Shown here piece by piece: positions 8,801-15,601 of a stretch of DNA of 23,023 nucleotides. Both the position numbers and the translations under genes were made by a program. The notes under the pieces were generated by a model, which worked only from the letters and a program-made list of their open reading frames with translations, did not search any database and was not told the DNA's origin. Every line of letters begins with the position of its first letter. Position 1 is the first letter of the stretch. The DNA lies in contig JBGAIL010000065.1 in NCBI GenBank assembly GCA_044225565.1, forward strand, positions 1 through 23,023. The letters run 5' to 3'. The stretch comes from CAVXAE01 sp044225565 (GTDB taxonomy: Bacteria > Pseudomonadota > Gammaproteobacteria > Steroidobacterales > Steroidobacteraceae).

Positions 8801-8846
8801 ACCTTCGGTGCACTTCGATCCGTCCGGGGAGCGCATGCGCGTATGA
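5814..8846 (+). CDS. soxA: Sarcosine oxidase, alpha subunit
   Basis: The 1010-residue large subunit. It has three parts. A ferredoxin-like fold without iron-sulfur cysteines covers about residues 41-115 (LSFTFDGRSIPARAGDTVASALL and GRSVKYRRARG). A dinucleotide-binding core follows, with GAGPAG at 195-200 and a second region around FGNHDRLYASA. A C-terminal GcvT-like tetrahydrofolate domain runs from about residue 620 (RTPLHEWHATHGGVLEP) to the end and contains LDILRVEKGYLV and GMEGLLKLG. This domain captures the sarcosine methyl group on tetrahydrofolate as 5,10-methylene-THF. The start is the GTG at 5814, overlapping the soxD stop, which leaves about 40 poorly conserved residues before the first domain. 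The stop overlaps the soxG ATG. Length is normal for SoxA. Confidence 0.95.
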   Translation: MSNGENAVADASGAGNVAIAGARRVGGSAGRNGSRLGQGELSFTFDGRSIPARAGDTVASALLANGERLMGRSVKYRRARGVLTAGIEEPNALFSVGVPPNVLSNVPGSRLVVREGLEVRSQNRWPSLRFDLSALLQLGGGFFGAGFYYKTFMWPSWHAYEGMIRRLAGLGEAPGACHLPAVDIEHLHADVLVAGAGPAGLSAALAASRAGAHVVICEREPVCGGELEFETARFDRSSASAWIDATLRELSERKAKVLTDTAVVGGAGGLMIAHRQRGGLAGADAVYRIRPRAFVIAAGAVERPIAFIDNDLPGVMLLGAAERYLARYGARAGERVVLFGNHDRLYASASRLMAGGIRVIAIVDTRDEQEAAGSASARDVLRREGVECLVGHAVLAARGRLGVSGAAVASLSAPHAPREIPCDAILVSGGWSPAIHPGLHEGGTRAFVSEVAAFVASDQPEWRAGCGACGGAFELGDVLAHGYAAGRHAARSFSALIGAAPTGAADPAPNLVPFWRSPASRAAEKKQFVDLQNDVTVADLRQALEEGFRDIEHVKRYTTLGVGTEQGRTGGVLGAAIVAELSGGALATVGTSRTRPPYQPVTLRSLVGSRAGMSFKPVRRTPLHEWHATHGGVLEPAGWWMRPRHYAANGADAFAAGVAEAHRVRCTGGILDGSTLGKIEVAGPGAAEFLDRVYLTRASTIKPGRSKYMVNLREDGMVLDDGIVLRLAENRFLATVSSGHAGHMLSHFEFWRDVGGVRETQAGTAPPPAVTLTDVTEAWAVIVVAGPQSREKLRGVLGEEWHGPLQALTHMAFAEGSWHWHALRLLRASFSGELAFELHCRPAIAVPLWQALVDAGLAPYGLEALDILRVEKGYLVTSEMTGQTTPLDLGMEGLLKLGNPCVGRGLLDREAFHEAQRPKLVGLQACDARASFLTGAQITTADAPAHSVGYVTSSVYSPALQRWVGLALVGRHLSSLGTELVAHDPLRGIETRVRVTPSVHFDPSGERMRV

Positions 8847-9385
8847 GCGATCGACGGCTGGACATCGGCAAGGCAGTGCTCGAAAGGTGCTTCGAGCTCG
8901 CCGTCACTGGCGCGGTCGACGCGGCCGCGCTCGGCGAAGGCTGGCCGGTCGAGCCGGGCGCGTGTTCCCGCGATGCCACCGGAAACGCCGAGATGCTGCA
9001 CTTCGCGCCGGGACGCTGGCTGCTGCCCGCGCCTTCACCGCAACTGCTGGCCCGTGTGTCGGATCGCCCTGGTGTCGAATGCATCGATGTCGAAGGCAAG
9101 TGGCAACGGCGCCTGCTGCGTGGAGACCGAGCCCTGCGCGCGCTGGCTGCCGGCGCGGATGTCGAAGCGATGCTCGCGAATCGAGGCTGCGCGGCAATGT
9201 CGTTGTTCGAGTGCCCTGTGATCGTCGCCTGCCACGGTGGGCGGAACGACAACGCTCGCGGCGGTTTCGGCGGCGATGCGCTGGACCTCTGGGTGCCCTC
9301 GAGCTACGCGACCTTCCTGGATGAGCAGCTTGCTGCCGCGGACGCGGTCGCGAATCAGGCGCCGTCGCCCGGCACGATTCCGTAA
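8843..9385 (+). CDS. soxG: Sarcosine oxidase, gamma subunit
   Basis: A 180-residue gamma subunit; in solved heterotetrameric sarcosine oxidases it packs against the alpha and beta subunits and belongs to the GcvT/YgfZ-like fold. Recognition rests on position directly after soxA with an ATGA overlap, on the size, and on the typical tail (DALDLWVPSSYATFLDEQLAAA), which matches the conserved end of SoxG where a catalytic-like loop is absent. The middle part (PGRWLLPAPSPQLLARVSD, then VECIDVEGKWQRRLLRGDRA) fits the weakly conserved family. The last 31 bases overlap the end of the convergent sulfotransferase gene, so no separate terminator fits between them. It completes the four-subunit set in the order B-D-A-G. 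Confidence 0.9.
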   Translation: MSDRRLDIGKAVLERCFELAVTGAVDAAALGEGWPVEPGACSRDATGNAEMLHFAPGRWLLPAPSPQLLARVSDRPGVECIDVEGKWQRRLLRGDRALRALAAGADVEAMLANRGCAAMSLFECPVIVACHGGRNDNARGGFGGDALDLWVPSSYATFLDEQLAAADAVANQAPSPGTIP

Positions 9386-11067
9386 GCCGCGAGCGCTTCG
9401 CGCAGGGGTGCGAGGTGCGCCTCGAAACGCTTCCAGCGTTCGACCGAGCTGGCGTAGATGGGCTGACGTACCTGCCACCGGCTCGGCGTGTGCACGGGCT
9501 TTCCGGTCTGCTGGAAAGCCAGGCAGGCGTCGTCCCATTCGAGTCCGCAGAACCGCACGATCTCGCGTGCCCGGCGCTCCGGCTCCGCGACCAGCGCTTC
9601 GTAGCGCACTTCCAGCATCGGCTGGTCGAGCGTGGCTCGCCAATGGCGCATGAGCCGCTCGTAGCATCCGTAGTAGTGCGCGAAACGGCCGAAGTCGGTG
9701 CTGAAGTCCTGCCTGAGCTCGAAAGTCTCCGCGTAGCAGGAGATCGCGACGTCCAGCGGGTGCCGCGTGCAGTGGATGATGCGCGCCCGCGGGAACAGCG
9801 CCGCGATCAGCCCTGCGTGCAGGAAATTGAAGGGATGCTTGTCCACGACGCGGGCTGCATCGGCGCTCTGGCGCTGCAGGATGGTGAGGTAGTACCCGGT
9901 CATCGCGCGCATGAAGTCCGGGTTCAGGTGCTCGAGGCAGGCGGGATACGGGGCGACACCGATGCCGAGCGCCTGTTGCATGACGGCCGGCAGCCGGCTC
10001 ACCAGTCGTGGGATATCTTCGAGCTCACCTGCGCCGTACGCCTGCGGATGCGCGCCCAGGATCTGCTCCGTAAGCGTGGTGCCCGTGCGCGGCATGCCGA
10101 TGACGAACACCGGTCGCTGCGAATCGCTTCCCGCGGGTGCATGACGTCGCACGAACGCTCGTGAGAACGTGGATGTGATCTCGCGGAAATAGGTTTCCAC
10201 GCGCTGCGGATCGTAACGGACGCTCCTGCCGCGCCTGGTGTTCGCGAGCTTCAGGAGCTCGAACGCCCGATCATAGTCGCCTTGCGCCTCCAGCCGTTTC
10301 GCGAGTGCGTAGGGCAGGACGTAGCTGTCGGGGTCCGGCAGGTCTTCGCGCGCGGCGAGCGCGCCGGCTTTCGCGACTAGTGCCGCGTCGACGGGATGGC
10401 TGCGCAGGGCCATGAGACCCGCGAGCGCCGCAGGGTGCTCCGGCACGATCTCGAGCACGCGACGGTAATGGCGGTCAGCATCTTCGAAGCGGCCCAGGCT
10501 CTCCGCAACCAGGGCGAGCTGATGATGCGCGCGGTGAAAGGCGGGCGCGAGCTGCAACACCTCGTCGAATTGCCGCGACGCCTCTTCGTACCGCCTGCGC
10601 TCGAACTGGAGCAGGCCCAGGTTGTAGCGCGCTTCGAGGTGTCCCTGGTGCGTCGCGAGCAACTGGCCGAACGTGCGCTCCGCTTCGTCGAAGCGCTTCA
10701 TGCGCTTGTAGGTGTTCGCGAGATTGTTGAGCGCATCGGGATGGCCGGGCTGCAGCCGCAGCGCCTGGTGGAACTGGCTCGCCGCGTCGTCGAGCTCGTT
10801 GCGGGCGAGGAGGGCGAGCCCCAGGTGGTTGTAGGCCGAATGGCGCCGCGGCTCGAGCTCGATGGAGCGGCTGATGAGGCGGATCGCTTCATCGAGCTCG
10901 CGCGTGTCGTACCGGAGCACGCCGAGGTAGAGGAGCGCCACGGCGTCCTCGCGATGCTGCGCAAGCCGCGCGAGATAGCCCGCCTCGGCTTCGCTCAGGC
11001 GGCCTGCTTCGTGCGCGCGCAGGGCGGCGCGCAGCTGCGGATCGATCGTGTTCGGTTCATCTGCCAT
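9355..11067 (-). CDS. TPR-repeat sulfotransferase
   Basis: A 570-residue fusion of an N-terminal TPR superhelix and a C-terminal PAPS-dependent sulfotransferase. About six TPR units span residues 10-240 (for example HSAYNHLGLALLARNELDDA and DALNNLANTYKRMKRFDEAE); further TPR-like helices reach about 290. The 5'-phosphosulfate loop is GMPRTGTTLTEQ at 324-335. The 3'-phosphate region is CTRHPLDVAISCY around R435 and S443, and KHPFNF (410-415) is a conserved site in this family. Such proteins are thought to bind peptide or protein substrates through the TPR part and sulfate them, but acceptors are generally unknown. There is no signal peptide, so it is likely cytoplasmic. The start is the ATG at 11067, with GAAG six bases upstream. 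It is divergent from the Gly/Glu-repeat gene (176 bases apart) and overlaps soxG tail to tail. Confidence 0.92.
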   Translation of the reverse strand: MADEPNTIDPQLRAALRAHEAGRLSEAEAGYLARLAQHREDAVALLYLGVLRYDTRELDEAIRLISRSIELEPRRHSAYNHLGLALLARNELDDAASQFHQALRLQPGHPDALNNLANTYKRMKRFDEAERTFGQLLATHQGHLEARYNLGLLQFERRRYEEASRQFDEVLQLAPAFHRAHHQLALVAESLGRFEDADRHYRRVLEIVPEHPAALAGLMALRSHPVDAALVAKAGALAAREDLPDPDSYVLPYALAKRLEAQGDYDRAFELLKLANTRRGRSVRYDPQRVETYFREITSTFSRAFVRRHAPAGSDSQRPVFVIGMPRTGTTLTEQILGAHPQAYGAGELEDIPRLVSRLPAVMQQALGIGVAPYPACLEHLNPDFMRAMTGYYLTILQRQSADAARVVDKHPFNFLHAGLIAALFPRARIIHCTRHPLDVAISCYAETFELRQDFSTDFGRFAHYYGCYERLMRHWRATLDQPMLEVRYEALVAEPERRAREIVRFCGLEWDDACLAFQQTGKPVHTPSRWQVRQPIYASSVERWKRFEAHLAPLREALAAYGIVPGDGA

Positions 11068-11243
11068 TCAGCTTCGGATCCGTCGCGCCGCAGGGACGCG
11101 GATTTGCGTGGCCAGCGCGCTGGGAGGCGTGGAAAATTGCTGCCGCGTGGCCCGATCGAGGCTGCTTTTTCCGACCTGCCCGCGTAGGCTGCCGCGCTGC
11201 AATCCCGCGCACATCGCGTATTTCAAGAGTGGAAAGGGCAATT

Positions 11244-11930
11244 ATGCTTGTCAATAGAAAAGTCTGGCTGGGAGTCACGTTGATCGCCTCGGGCGGCATG
11301 GCCTTCGCGGCCGTCGGCGGCAGCGAGGGCGGTGAAGGCGGAGAGGCCGGCGCCAAGGCGAAGCAGTCGCAGGGCGGTGAGGCGGGTGAAGCGGGCGAGG
11401 GCGGCGAGGCTGGCGGCAACTTCCCGGGGGGCACCTTTGAAAGCGCGCTCGGGAAGATCCTGGCCGGCGAAGGCGGCGAAGGTGGCATCGGGCTCAGCAA
11501 GAAGGGCGACACCGTCAGCATCCCGGCGCTCGACGAGGCGCAGGTGAAGCAGGCGATCGGCGGCAACACGCTGCGCATCGAGCACCACAATGCGTACTAC
11601 TTCGACAAGTCCGGCAAGGGCGAGGGCTGGGAGATCAAGTACTCCAAGGTCGACGTCGCCAAGTGCGGCAAGGGCGCGGATGCGTCCTATGAGCTCGAGG
11701 ACGGCGAGTGCTGGCACAGCGAGACCGTGAAACTGCCGGCTTCCCAGTGGAGCGTTCGCGGCAACAAGCTCTGCACGGTGCCTGCCGTAGGGCCCGTCAC
11801 CGGCAAGAGTGGCTGCGTCTCGGTGTTCCTCATCCTGAACAACGTCGGCCTGTTCGACGGAGACAAGCTGGTCGGCAAGGGCAACACGCTGCACAAGGGG
11901 CGCAAGCTCGAGGCCACTCTGGCACACTGA
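11244..11930 (+). CDS. Secreted protein with Gly/Glu repeat region, function unknown
   Basis: A 228-residue protein I cannot assign to a named family. Residues 1-23 form a signal peptide (KVWLGVTLIASGGMAFA), so it is exported. Residues 26-65 and 74-82 are low in complexity and built from GGEGGEAG, GGEAGEAGEGGEAGG and GEGGEGG units, giving an acidic, flexible segment that could bind metal ions. A folded region from about residue 95 has aromatic and charged beta-strand-like segments (NTLRIEHHNAYYF, GWEIKYSKV) and four cysteines (C141, C156, C177, C191), plausible as two disulfides. The ATG at 11244 is chosen over the GTG at 11229 because GGAAAGGG lies six bases upstream of it. The PKHD hydroxylase starts five bases after its stop, so they form an operon. 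Confidence 0.8.
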   Translation: MLVNRKVWLGVTLIASGGMAFAAVGGSEGGEGGEAGAKAKQSQGGEAGEAGEGGEAGGNFPGGTFESALGKILAGEGGEGGIGLSKKGDTVSIPALDEAQVKQAIGGNTLRIEHHNAYYFDKSGKGEGWEIKYSKVDVAKCGKGADASYELEDGECWHSETVKLPASQWSVRGNKLCTVPAVGPVTGKSGCVSVFLILNNVGLFDGDKLVGKGNTLHKGRKLEATLAH

Positions 11931-11935
11931 GCCGG

Positions 11936-12604
11936 ATGATCCTCTGCATCGCATCGGTGCTCGACGCCTCGGCCCTCGCGAAAGTGAGGGCCGAGCTCGC
12001 CGGTGCGAAGTTCGAGGACGGCCGCAAGACCGCCGGCTGGGCAGCGAGGTCCGTGAAGAACAACCTGCAGCTGCCCGGCGGCACCGATGCGCACCGCAAC
12101 GTCGCGCAGCTCGCCATCGATGCGCTCACTGCCAACGAGATCGTGCAGGCCGCAGCCCTGCCTCGTGCGTACCGTCCGCCGCTGGTGAGCCGCTACGAGG
12201 CGGGCATGGGGTACGGCCGCCACGTGGACGATGCCGTCATGGGCTCGCCCCCCATGCGCACCGACCTCTCGTTCACCCTCTTCATCAGCGACCCTGCGGA
12301 CTACGAAGGCGGCGAGCTGATGCTCGAGATGTCCGAGGGCGACCACAGCTACAAGCTGGATGCCGGCTCGGTGGTGCTGTATCCGTCCACCATGCTGCAC
12401 CGGGTGGAGCCGGTCCGCTCGGGAGTGCGCAACGTGGTGGTGGGCTGGATCCAGAGCCTGGTCAGCGACCCCCGGCTGCGCGAGGCGCTTTTCGACCTCT
12501 ATCGCGTCCGGCGCACCTTGTTCGAGCGCGAGGGCAAGTCCGAGGCTCTGGACCTGCTCAACAAGACCCATTCCAATCTGCTGCGGGCGTTCTCGACGCC
12601 TTGA
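11936..12604 (+). CDS. PKHD-type 2-oxoglutarate/Fe(II)-dependent hydroxylase (PiuC/YbiX family)
   Basis: A 222-residue Fe(II)/2-oxoglutarate dioxygenase. The iron triad is H96 and D98 in YGRHVDDAVM plus H155 in STMLHRVEPV; R165 in RSGVRNVVVGW is the expected 2-oxoglutarate-binding arginine. The N-terminal DGRKTAGWAARSVKNNLQL and the SFTLFISDPADYEGGEL segment are diagnostic for the PiuC/YbiX family, often found next to TonB-dependent iron-siderophore receptors and iron-regulated, with unknown physiological substrate. The frame is open upstream to 11708, inside the preceding gene; the ATG at 11936 gives the family's exact N terminus (MILCIASVLD). It follows the Gly/Glu-repeat protein by five bases, which suggests a joint function, possibly hydroxylation of that protein or of an associated metabolite (inference). 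Confidence 0.93.
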   Translation: MILCIASVLDASALAKVRAELAGAKFEDGRKTAGWAARSVKNNLQLPGGTDAHRNVAQLAIDALTANEIVQAAALPRAYRPPLVSRYEAGMGYGRHVDDAVMGSPPMRTDLSFTLFISDPADYEGGELMLEMSEGDHSYKLDAGSVVLYPSTMLHRVEPVRSGVRNVVVGWIQSLVSDPRLREALFDLYRVRRTLFEREGKSEALDLLNKTHSNLLRAFSTP

Positions 12605-12644
12605 GAGGCCCGGCCGGGCGGTTCCCCACGAAAGGGGCGGCCGC

Positions 12645-12674
12645 TTGCCATGACTGACCGCCTGCGCGTATATC
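12645..12674 (+). promoter_or_regulatory. Putative sigma-70-type promoter of the Rieske oxygenase gene (possibly leaderless)
   Basis: TTGCCA at 12645-12650 matches five of six bases of a -35 box. TATATC at 12669-12674 starts with TATA and sits 18 bases further. The predicted transcription start, about seven bases after the -10, falls at or next to the ATG at 12682. No Shine-Dalgarno precedes that ATG. This would give a leaderless mRNA. By-eye prediction only. Confidence 0.4.
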
Positions 12675-12681
12675 GTGCGGC

Positions 12682-13851
12682 ATGAGCGCAGAACCGAATG
12701 CCGTGCATGCCGGCGAGATGAAGCCGGCGCTGTCCCCCCATTTCTACCTGAGCCCGGAAGTCTTCGCGCTCGAGAAGGCCCGCATCTTCCATGCACAGTG
12801 GTTTTGCGTAGGCCGCGAGGTGCAGCTGCCGGCGAGGGGCGACTATCTGCATGTCTCCGTCGCGGGGGAAAGCCTCGTCGTGGTCCGCGGCAAGGACGAT
12901 GCGCTCCGTGCCTTCTACAACGTTTGCCGCCACCGGGGCAGCCGCCTGGTACGCGAGCCCGCGCAGCCCGAGGCGCAGGGCGCTGCGCCCGTGGAGCGTT
13001 CGGGCCGCATGGAAGGCGCCATCGTGTGTCCTTATCACGCCTGGACGTACAACCTCGACGGCAGCCTGCGCGCCTCGCCGTTCGTGCGCTTCGACGACAG
13101 CTGCCCGAAGAGCAGCTTCTCCCTGGTGCCGGTGCGGCTCGAGCGGTGGGGCGGGTTCGTCTTCGTCAATCTTTCCGAGGCACCCTCGCAGACCCTGGCG
13201 GATCAGGTAGGCACCGTCGCACAGCGCCTGGCGCGCTATCCGCTGCAGGATCTGCGCCGCGGCGGGCAGATCGTGTACGACGTGCATGCGAACTGGAAGG
13301 TCATCGCCGAGAATTACAACGAGTGTTACCACTGCGGGCCGGTGCATCCGGAGCTCTGCGAGCTGGTGCCGGCCTTCCGCAACCAGGGTGGCGGCGGCCT
13401 CACGTGGGATGACGGCATTCCTCACCGGCCGGGCGCCTGGACGTTCTCCACCACGGGCACGTCTTCGCGCGCGCCGTTTCCCGGCCTTTCGGAGCGGGAG
13501 AAGACGCATCACAAGGGCGAGGTGATCTATCCCAACCTGCTGCTCAGCATGGCGGCGGAGCACGTCGCGGCCTTCACGCTGTGGCCCATGGGGCCGGCGC
13601 TGACGCGCATCGCGTGCGACTTCCTGTTCCACGCGAGCGAGGTGGAGAAGCCCGGCTTCGATCCGTCCGACGTCATCGACTTCTGGGACATCGTGAACCG
13701 CCAGGACTGGGGCATCTGCGAGTCGGTGCAGGAAGGCATGGGCTCGCGCGGATTCCGCGGCGCTTTCTACGCGCCGATGGAAGACCCGAGCCTCGACATC
13801 CGCCGCTATCTCGAGAAGCATCTCGGCGATCTGGGACGCGTGCGGGCGTAG
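12682..13851 (+). CDS. Rieske non-heme iron oxygenase, quaternary-amine demethylase type (alpha subunit)
   Basis: A 389-residue oxygenase. The Rieske [2Fe-2S] ligands are C82/H84 (CRHRGSRL) and C116/H119 (CPYHAW). The mononuclear iron ligands are H217 and H222 in ENYNECYHCGPVHPEL and D342 in NRQDWGICESVQEG. E214 sits where most Rieske oxygenases have the bridging aspartate; a glutamate there is a known trait of carnitine oxygenase CntA and relatives. The ENYNECYHC motif and length place it with glycine betaine monooxygenase (GbcA), stachydrine demethylase, choline monooxygenase and CntA. The sarcosine oxidase and purU genes nearby favour an N-methyl amine substrate, but glycine betaine itself is an inference. 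The ferredoxin/flavin reductase it needs is not in the window. A flavoprotein gene follows by six bases. Confidence 0.87.
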   Translation: MSAEPNAVHAGEMKPALSPHFYLSPEVFALEKARIFHAQWFCVGREVQLPARGDYLHVSVAGESLVVVRGKDDALRAFYNVCRHRGSRLVREPAQPEAQGAAPVERSGRMEGAIVCPYHAWTYNLDGSLRASPFVRFDDSCPKSSFSLVPVRLERWGGFVFVNLSEAPSQTLADQVGTVAQRLARYPLQDLRRGGQIVYDVHANWKVIAENYNECYHCGPVHPELCELVPAFRNQGGGGLTWDDGIPHRPGAWTFSTTGTSSRAPFPGLSEREKTHHKGEVIYPNLLLSMAAEHVAAFTLWPMGPALTRIACDFLFHASEVEKPGFDPSDVIDFWDIVNRQDWGICESVQEGMGSRGFRGAFYAPMEDPSLDIRRYLEKHLGDLGRVRA

Positions 13852-13857
13852 GCCGGC

Positions 13858-15471
13858 ATGAGCGGCCAGCATGACGTCATCGTCGTCGGTGGCGGCCACA
13901 ACGGCCTCACGGCCGCGTTCTATCTCGCTCGCGCGGGTCTGAAGACGCTGGTGCTCGAGCGGCGGGAGCTGCTCGGAGGCTGCTGCGTCACCGAGGAGAT
14001 CGATCCTGTCGCAGCTCCCGGCTGCAGGGTGTCCACCGCTTCGTACATGGCGAGCATGCTGCGGCCGGAGGTCATCCGCGATCTGGAGCTCGCGAAGCAC
14101 GGCTTGCGCATGATTGCGGCCGATCCCGGCGTGCAGGCGGTGACGCCGGATGGAACCATCATTCCGTGGTGGAACGATTCCGCGCGCATGCGCGAAGTGC
14201 TGCAGCAACTCGCGCCTGCGGATTGCGAGCGTTTCCTTTCGCTGGAGGGTCGTCTGCGCGGGCTCGCGCGACATCTCGAGCCCCTGTTCATGCGACCGCC
14301 GCCGGATCTGCAGGCGGGCGGTTTCGCAGGCTTCATCGAGCTGGTGCGGTTCGCGTTGCAGATGCGTGGCGTGCGCGGGCGGGAAGTCGCCGATCTCGTC
14401 TCGTTCACGACCGGGAGCCTCGGTGAATTCCTCGACCGCTCGCTGAGCTCGCCGCATCTGAAATCCCTGATCCTCGCGAACAGCCTGTACGGCAAGCATG
14501 GCGGCCCTTACGACGCCGGCACGCTGTTCGGGTTGTTGTTCCATCTGCTGGGTGGCGGCCACGAGGCAAAGCAGGGTTTCATGGGGCACGTGATCGGCGG
14601 CATGGGTGCCATCACTGCGGCCATGGCCGTGGCGTGCCGCGCCCATGGAGTGGAGCTGCGCACTTCGGCGCCCGTCAGCCAGATTCGCGTCCGCAACGGT
14701 CGCGCCATCGGGGTGGCCCTCGAGGACGGGACGGAGCTGGACGCGCGCGTGGTCGTCTCGAACGCCGATCCGAAGCGCACGTTCCTCGGGCTCACGTCCG
14801 CCCAGGAGCTGGATCCCGAATTCCTCGCCGCAGTGCGCGGCATCAAGATGGACGGGCCCTGCGCCAAGTTCAATCTGGTGCTGGATGAGGAGCCGCACCT
14901 GGAAGGGCTGGGCGTCGACGCGCCGGCTCTGCGCAAGGCGAGCTACACACTGGTGCCCTGGCTCGAAGGTGCGCAGCGTTGTTACGAAAGCGCGCGCCAA
15001 GGAACCATCCACGACGAGCTTTGGGTCGATTGCTTGGTGCCGTCCGCGGTGGATTCCACGCTCGCGCCGCGTGGCCGGTACGTCATGACCTGCTTCGTGC
15101 AGTACCTGCCGTACCGGCTGACGAACTCCACCTGGGAAGCCGAACGGGACGGGCTGGCCCGGCAGATCCTCGAGCACATCGAGCGGTTCGTGCCTTCAGT
15201 CGGGCGATCCGTGGTCGCCAGCAGGCTCTACACGCCTCTCGATCTGGAGCAGGTTCTGGGCATCACCGAAGGCAACATCTTCCACGGCGATCTGCGGCTG
15301 GACCAGCTGTTTTTCATGCGGCCCGTGCCGGCCTATGCCCGTTACGCCACTCCGCTACGCTCGTTGTACCTGTGCGGCGCGGGCACCCATCCCGGCGGCG
15401 GTGTCACCGGCGCCCCCGGCTTCAACGCTGCCCACCGCGTCCTCGCCGACTTGCGCAGGAACGCCGCCTGA
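13858..15471 (+). CDS. FAD-dependent oxidoreductase, PYROXD2/phytoene desaturase-like
   Basis: A 537-residue flavoprotein. The N-terminal dinucleotide fold has GGGHNG at residues 11-16, followed by LVLERRELLGGCCVTEE, the FAD-ribose region. The C-terminal FAD motif is LYLCGAGTHPGGGVTGAPGFNAA. The central HGGPYDAGTLFGLLFHLLGGG and QGFMGHVIGGMGAI segments are typical of the group named after human PYROXD2, relatives of carotenoid desaturases. Bacterial members are widespread but mostly of unknown substrate; there are no carotenoid genes here, so a desaturase role in carotenoid synthesis is unlikely. It starts six bases after the Rieske oxygenase stop, so the two are co-transcribed. It could oxidise a product of the oxygenase. 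It lacks the ferredoxin domain expected of a Rieske reductase, so it is not an obvious electron donor. Confidence 0.88.
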   Translation: MSGQHDVIVVGGGHNGLTAAFYLARAGLKTLVLERRELLGGCCVTEEIDPVAAPGCRVSTASYMASMLRPEVIRDLELAKHGLRMIAADPGVQAVTPDGTIIPWWNDSARMREVLQQLAPADCERFLSLEGRLRGLARHLEPLFMRPPPDLQAGGFAGFIELVRFALQMRGVRGREVADLVSFTTGSLGEFLDRSLSSPHLKSLILANSLYGKHGGPYDAGTLFGLLFHLLGGGHEAKQGFMGHVIGGMGAITAAMAVACRAHGVELRTSAPVSQIRVRNGRAIGVALEDGTELDARVVVSNADPKRTFLGLTSAQELDPEFLAAVRGIKMDGPCAKFNLVLDEEPHLEGLGVDAPALRKASYTLVPWLEGAQRCYESARQGTIHDELWVDCLVPSAVDSTLAPRGRYVMTCFVQYLPYRLTNSTWEAERDGLARQILEHIERFVPSVGRSVVASRLYTPLDLEQVLGITEGNIFHGDLRLDQLFFMRPVPAYARYATPLRSLYLCGAGTHPGGGVTGAPGFNAAHRVLADLRRNAA

Positions 15472-15496
15472 CTCGGGACCCGGTGCCGGGGGCATG

Positions 15497-15525
15497 CATA
15501 AGCATGCGCATAAGTAGTACATAAG
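15497..15525 (+). promoter_or_regulatory. Three direct CATAAG repeats upstream of purU, candidate operator
   Basis: CATAAG occurs at 15497-15502, 15509-15514 and 15520-15525, spaced 12 and 11 bases apart, close to one DNA helix turn. The A/T content is much higher than in the surroundings. A -10-like TATACT follows at 15537-15542, without a good -35. The arrangement suggests binding of a regulator on one face of the helix just upstream of, or overlapping, the purU promoter. Confidence 0.4.
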
Positions 15526-15601
15526 TGCGTTGCGGGTATACTTCGCGGCCCGCGCGGCTGCCGCGCCTCCACCCTGCGACACTGAAGAAGGATCCCTGAC
15601 G

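Noticed and set aside
12618..12644. GC-rich inverted repeat after the PKHD hydroxylase, considered as a terminator
   Set aside because: The stem is broken (four plus four pairs with an internal loop) and there is no T-run after it.
12499..15177. 892-codon open frame on the minus strand across the Rieske and flavoprotein genes
   Set aside because: Same pattern: no recognisable domain, composition of a shadow frame, and it spans two well-supported genes on the other strand.
13858..15471. Carotenoid phytoene desaturase
   Set aside because: No crtB, crtE or other carotenoid gene nearby, and the central motifs fit the PYROXD2 group better.
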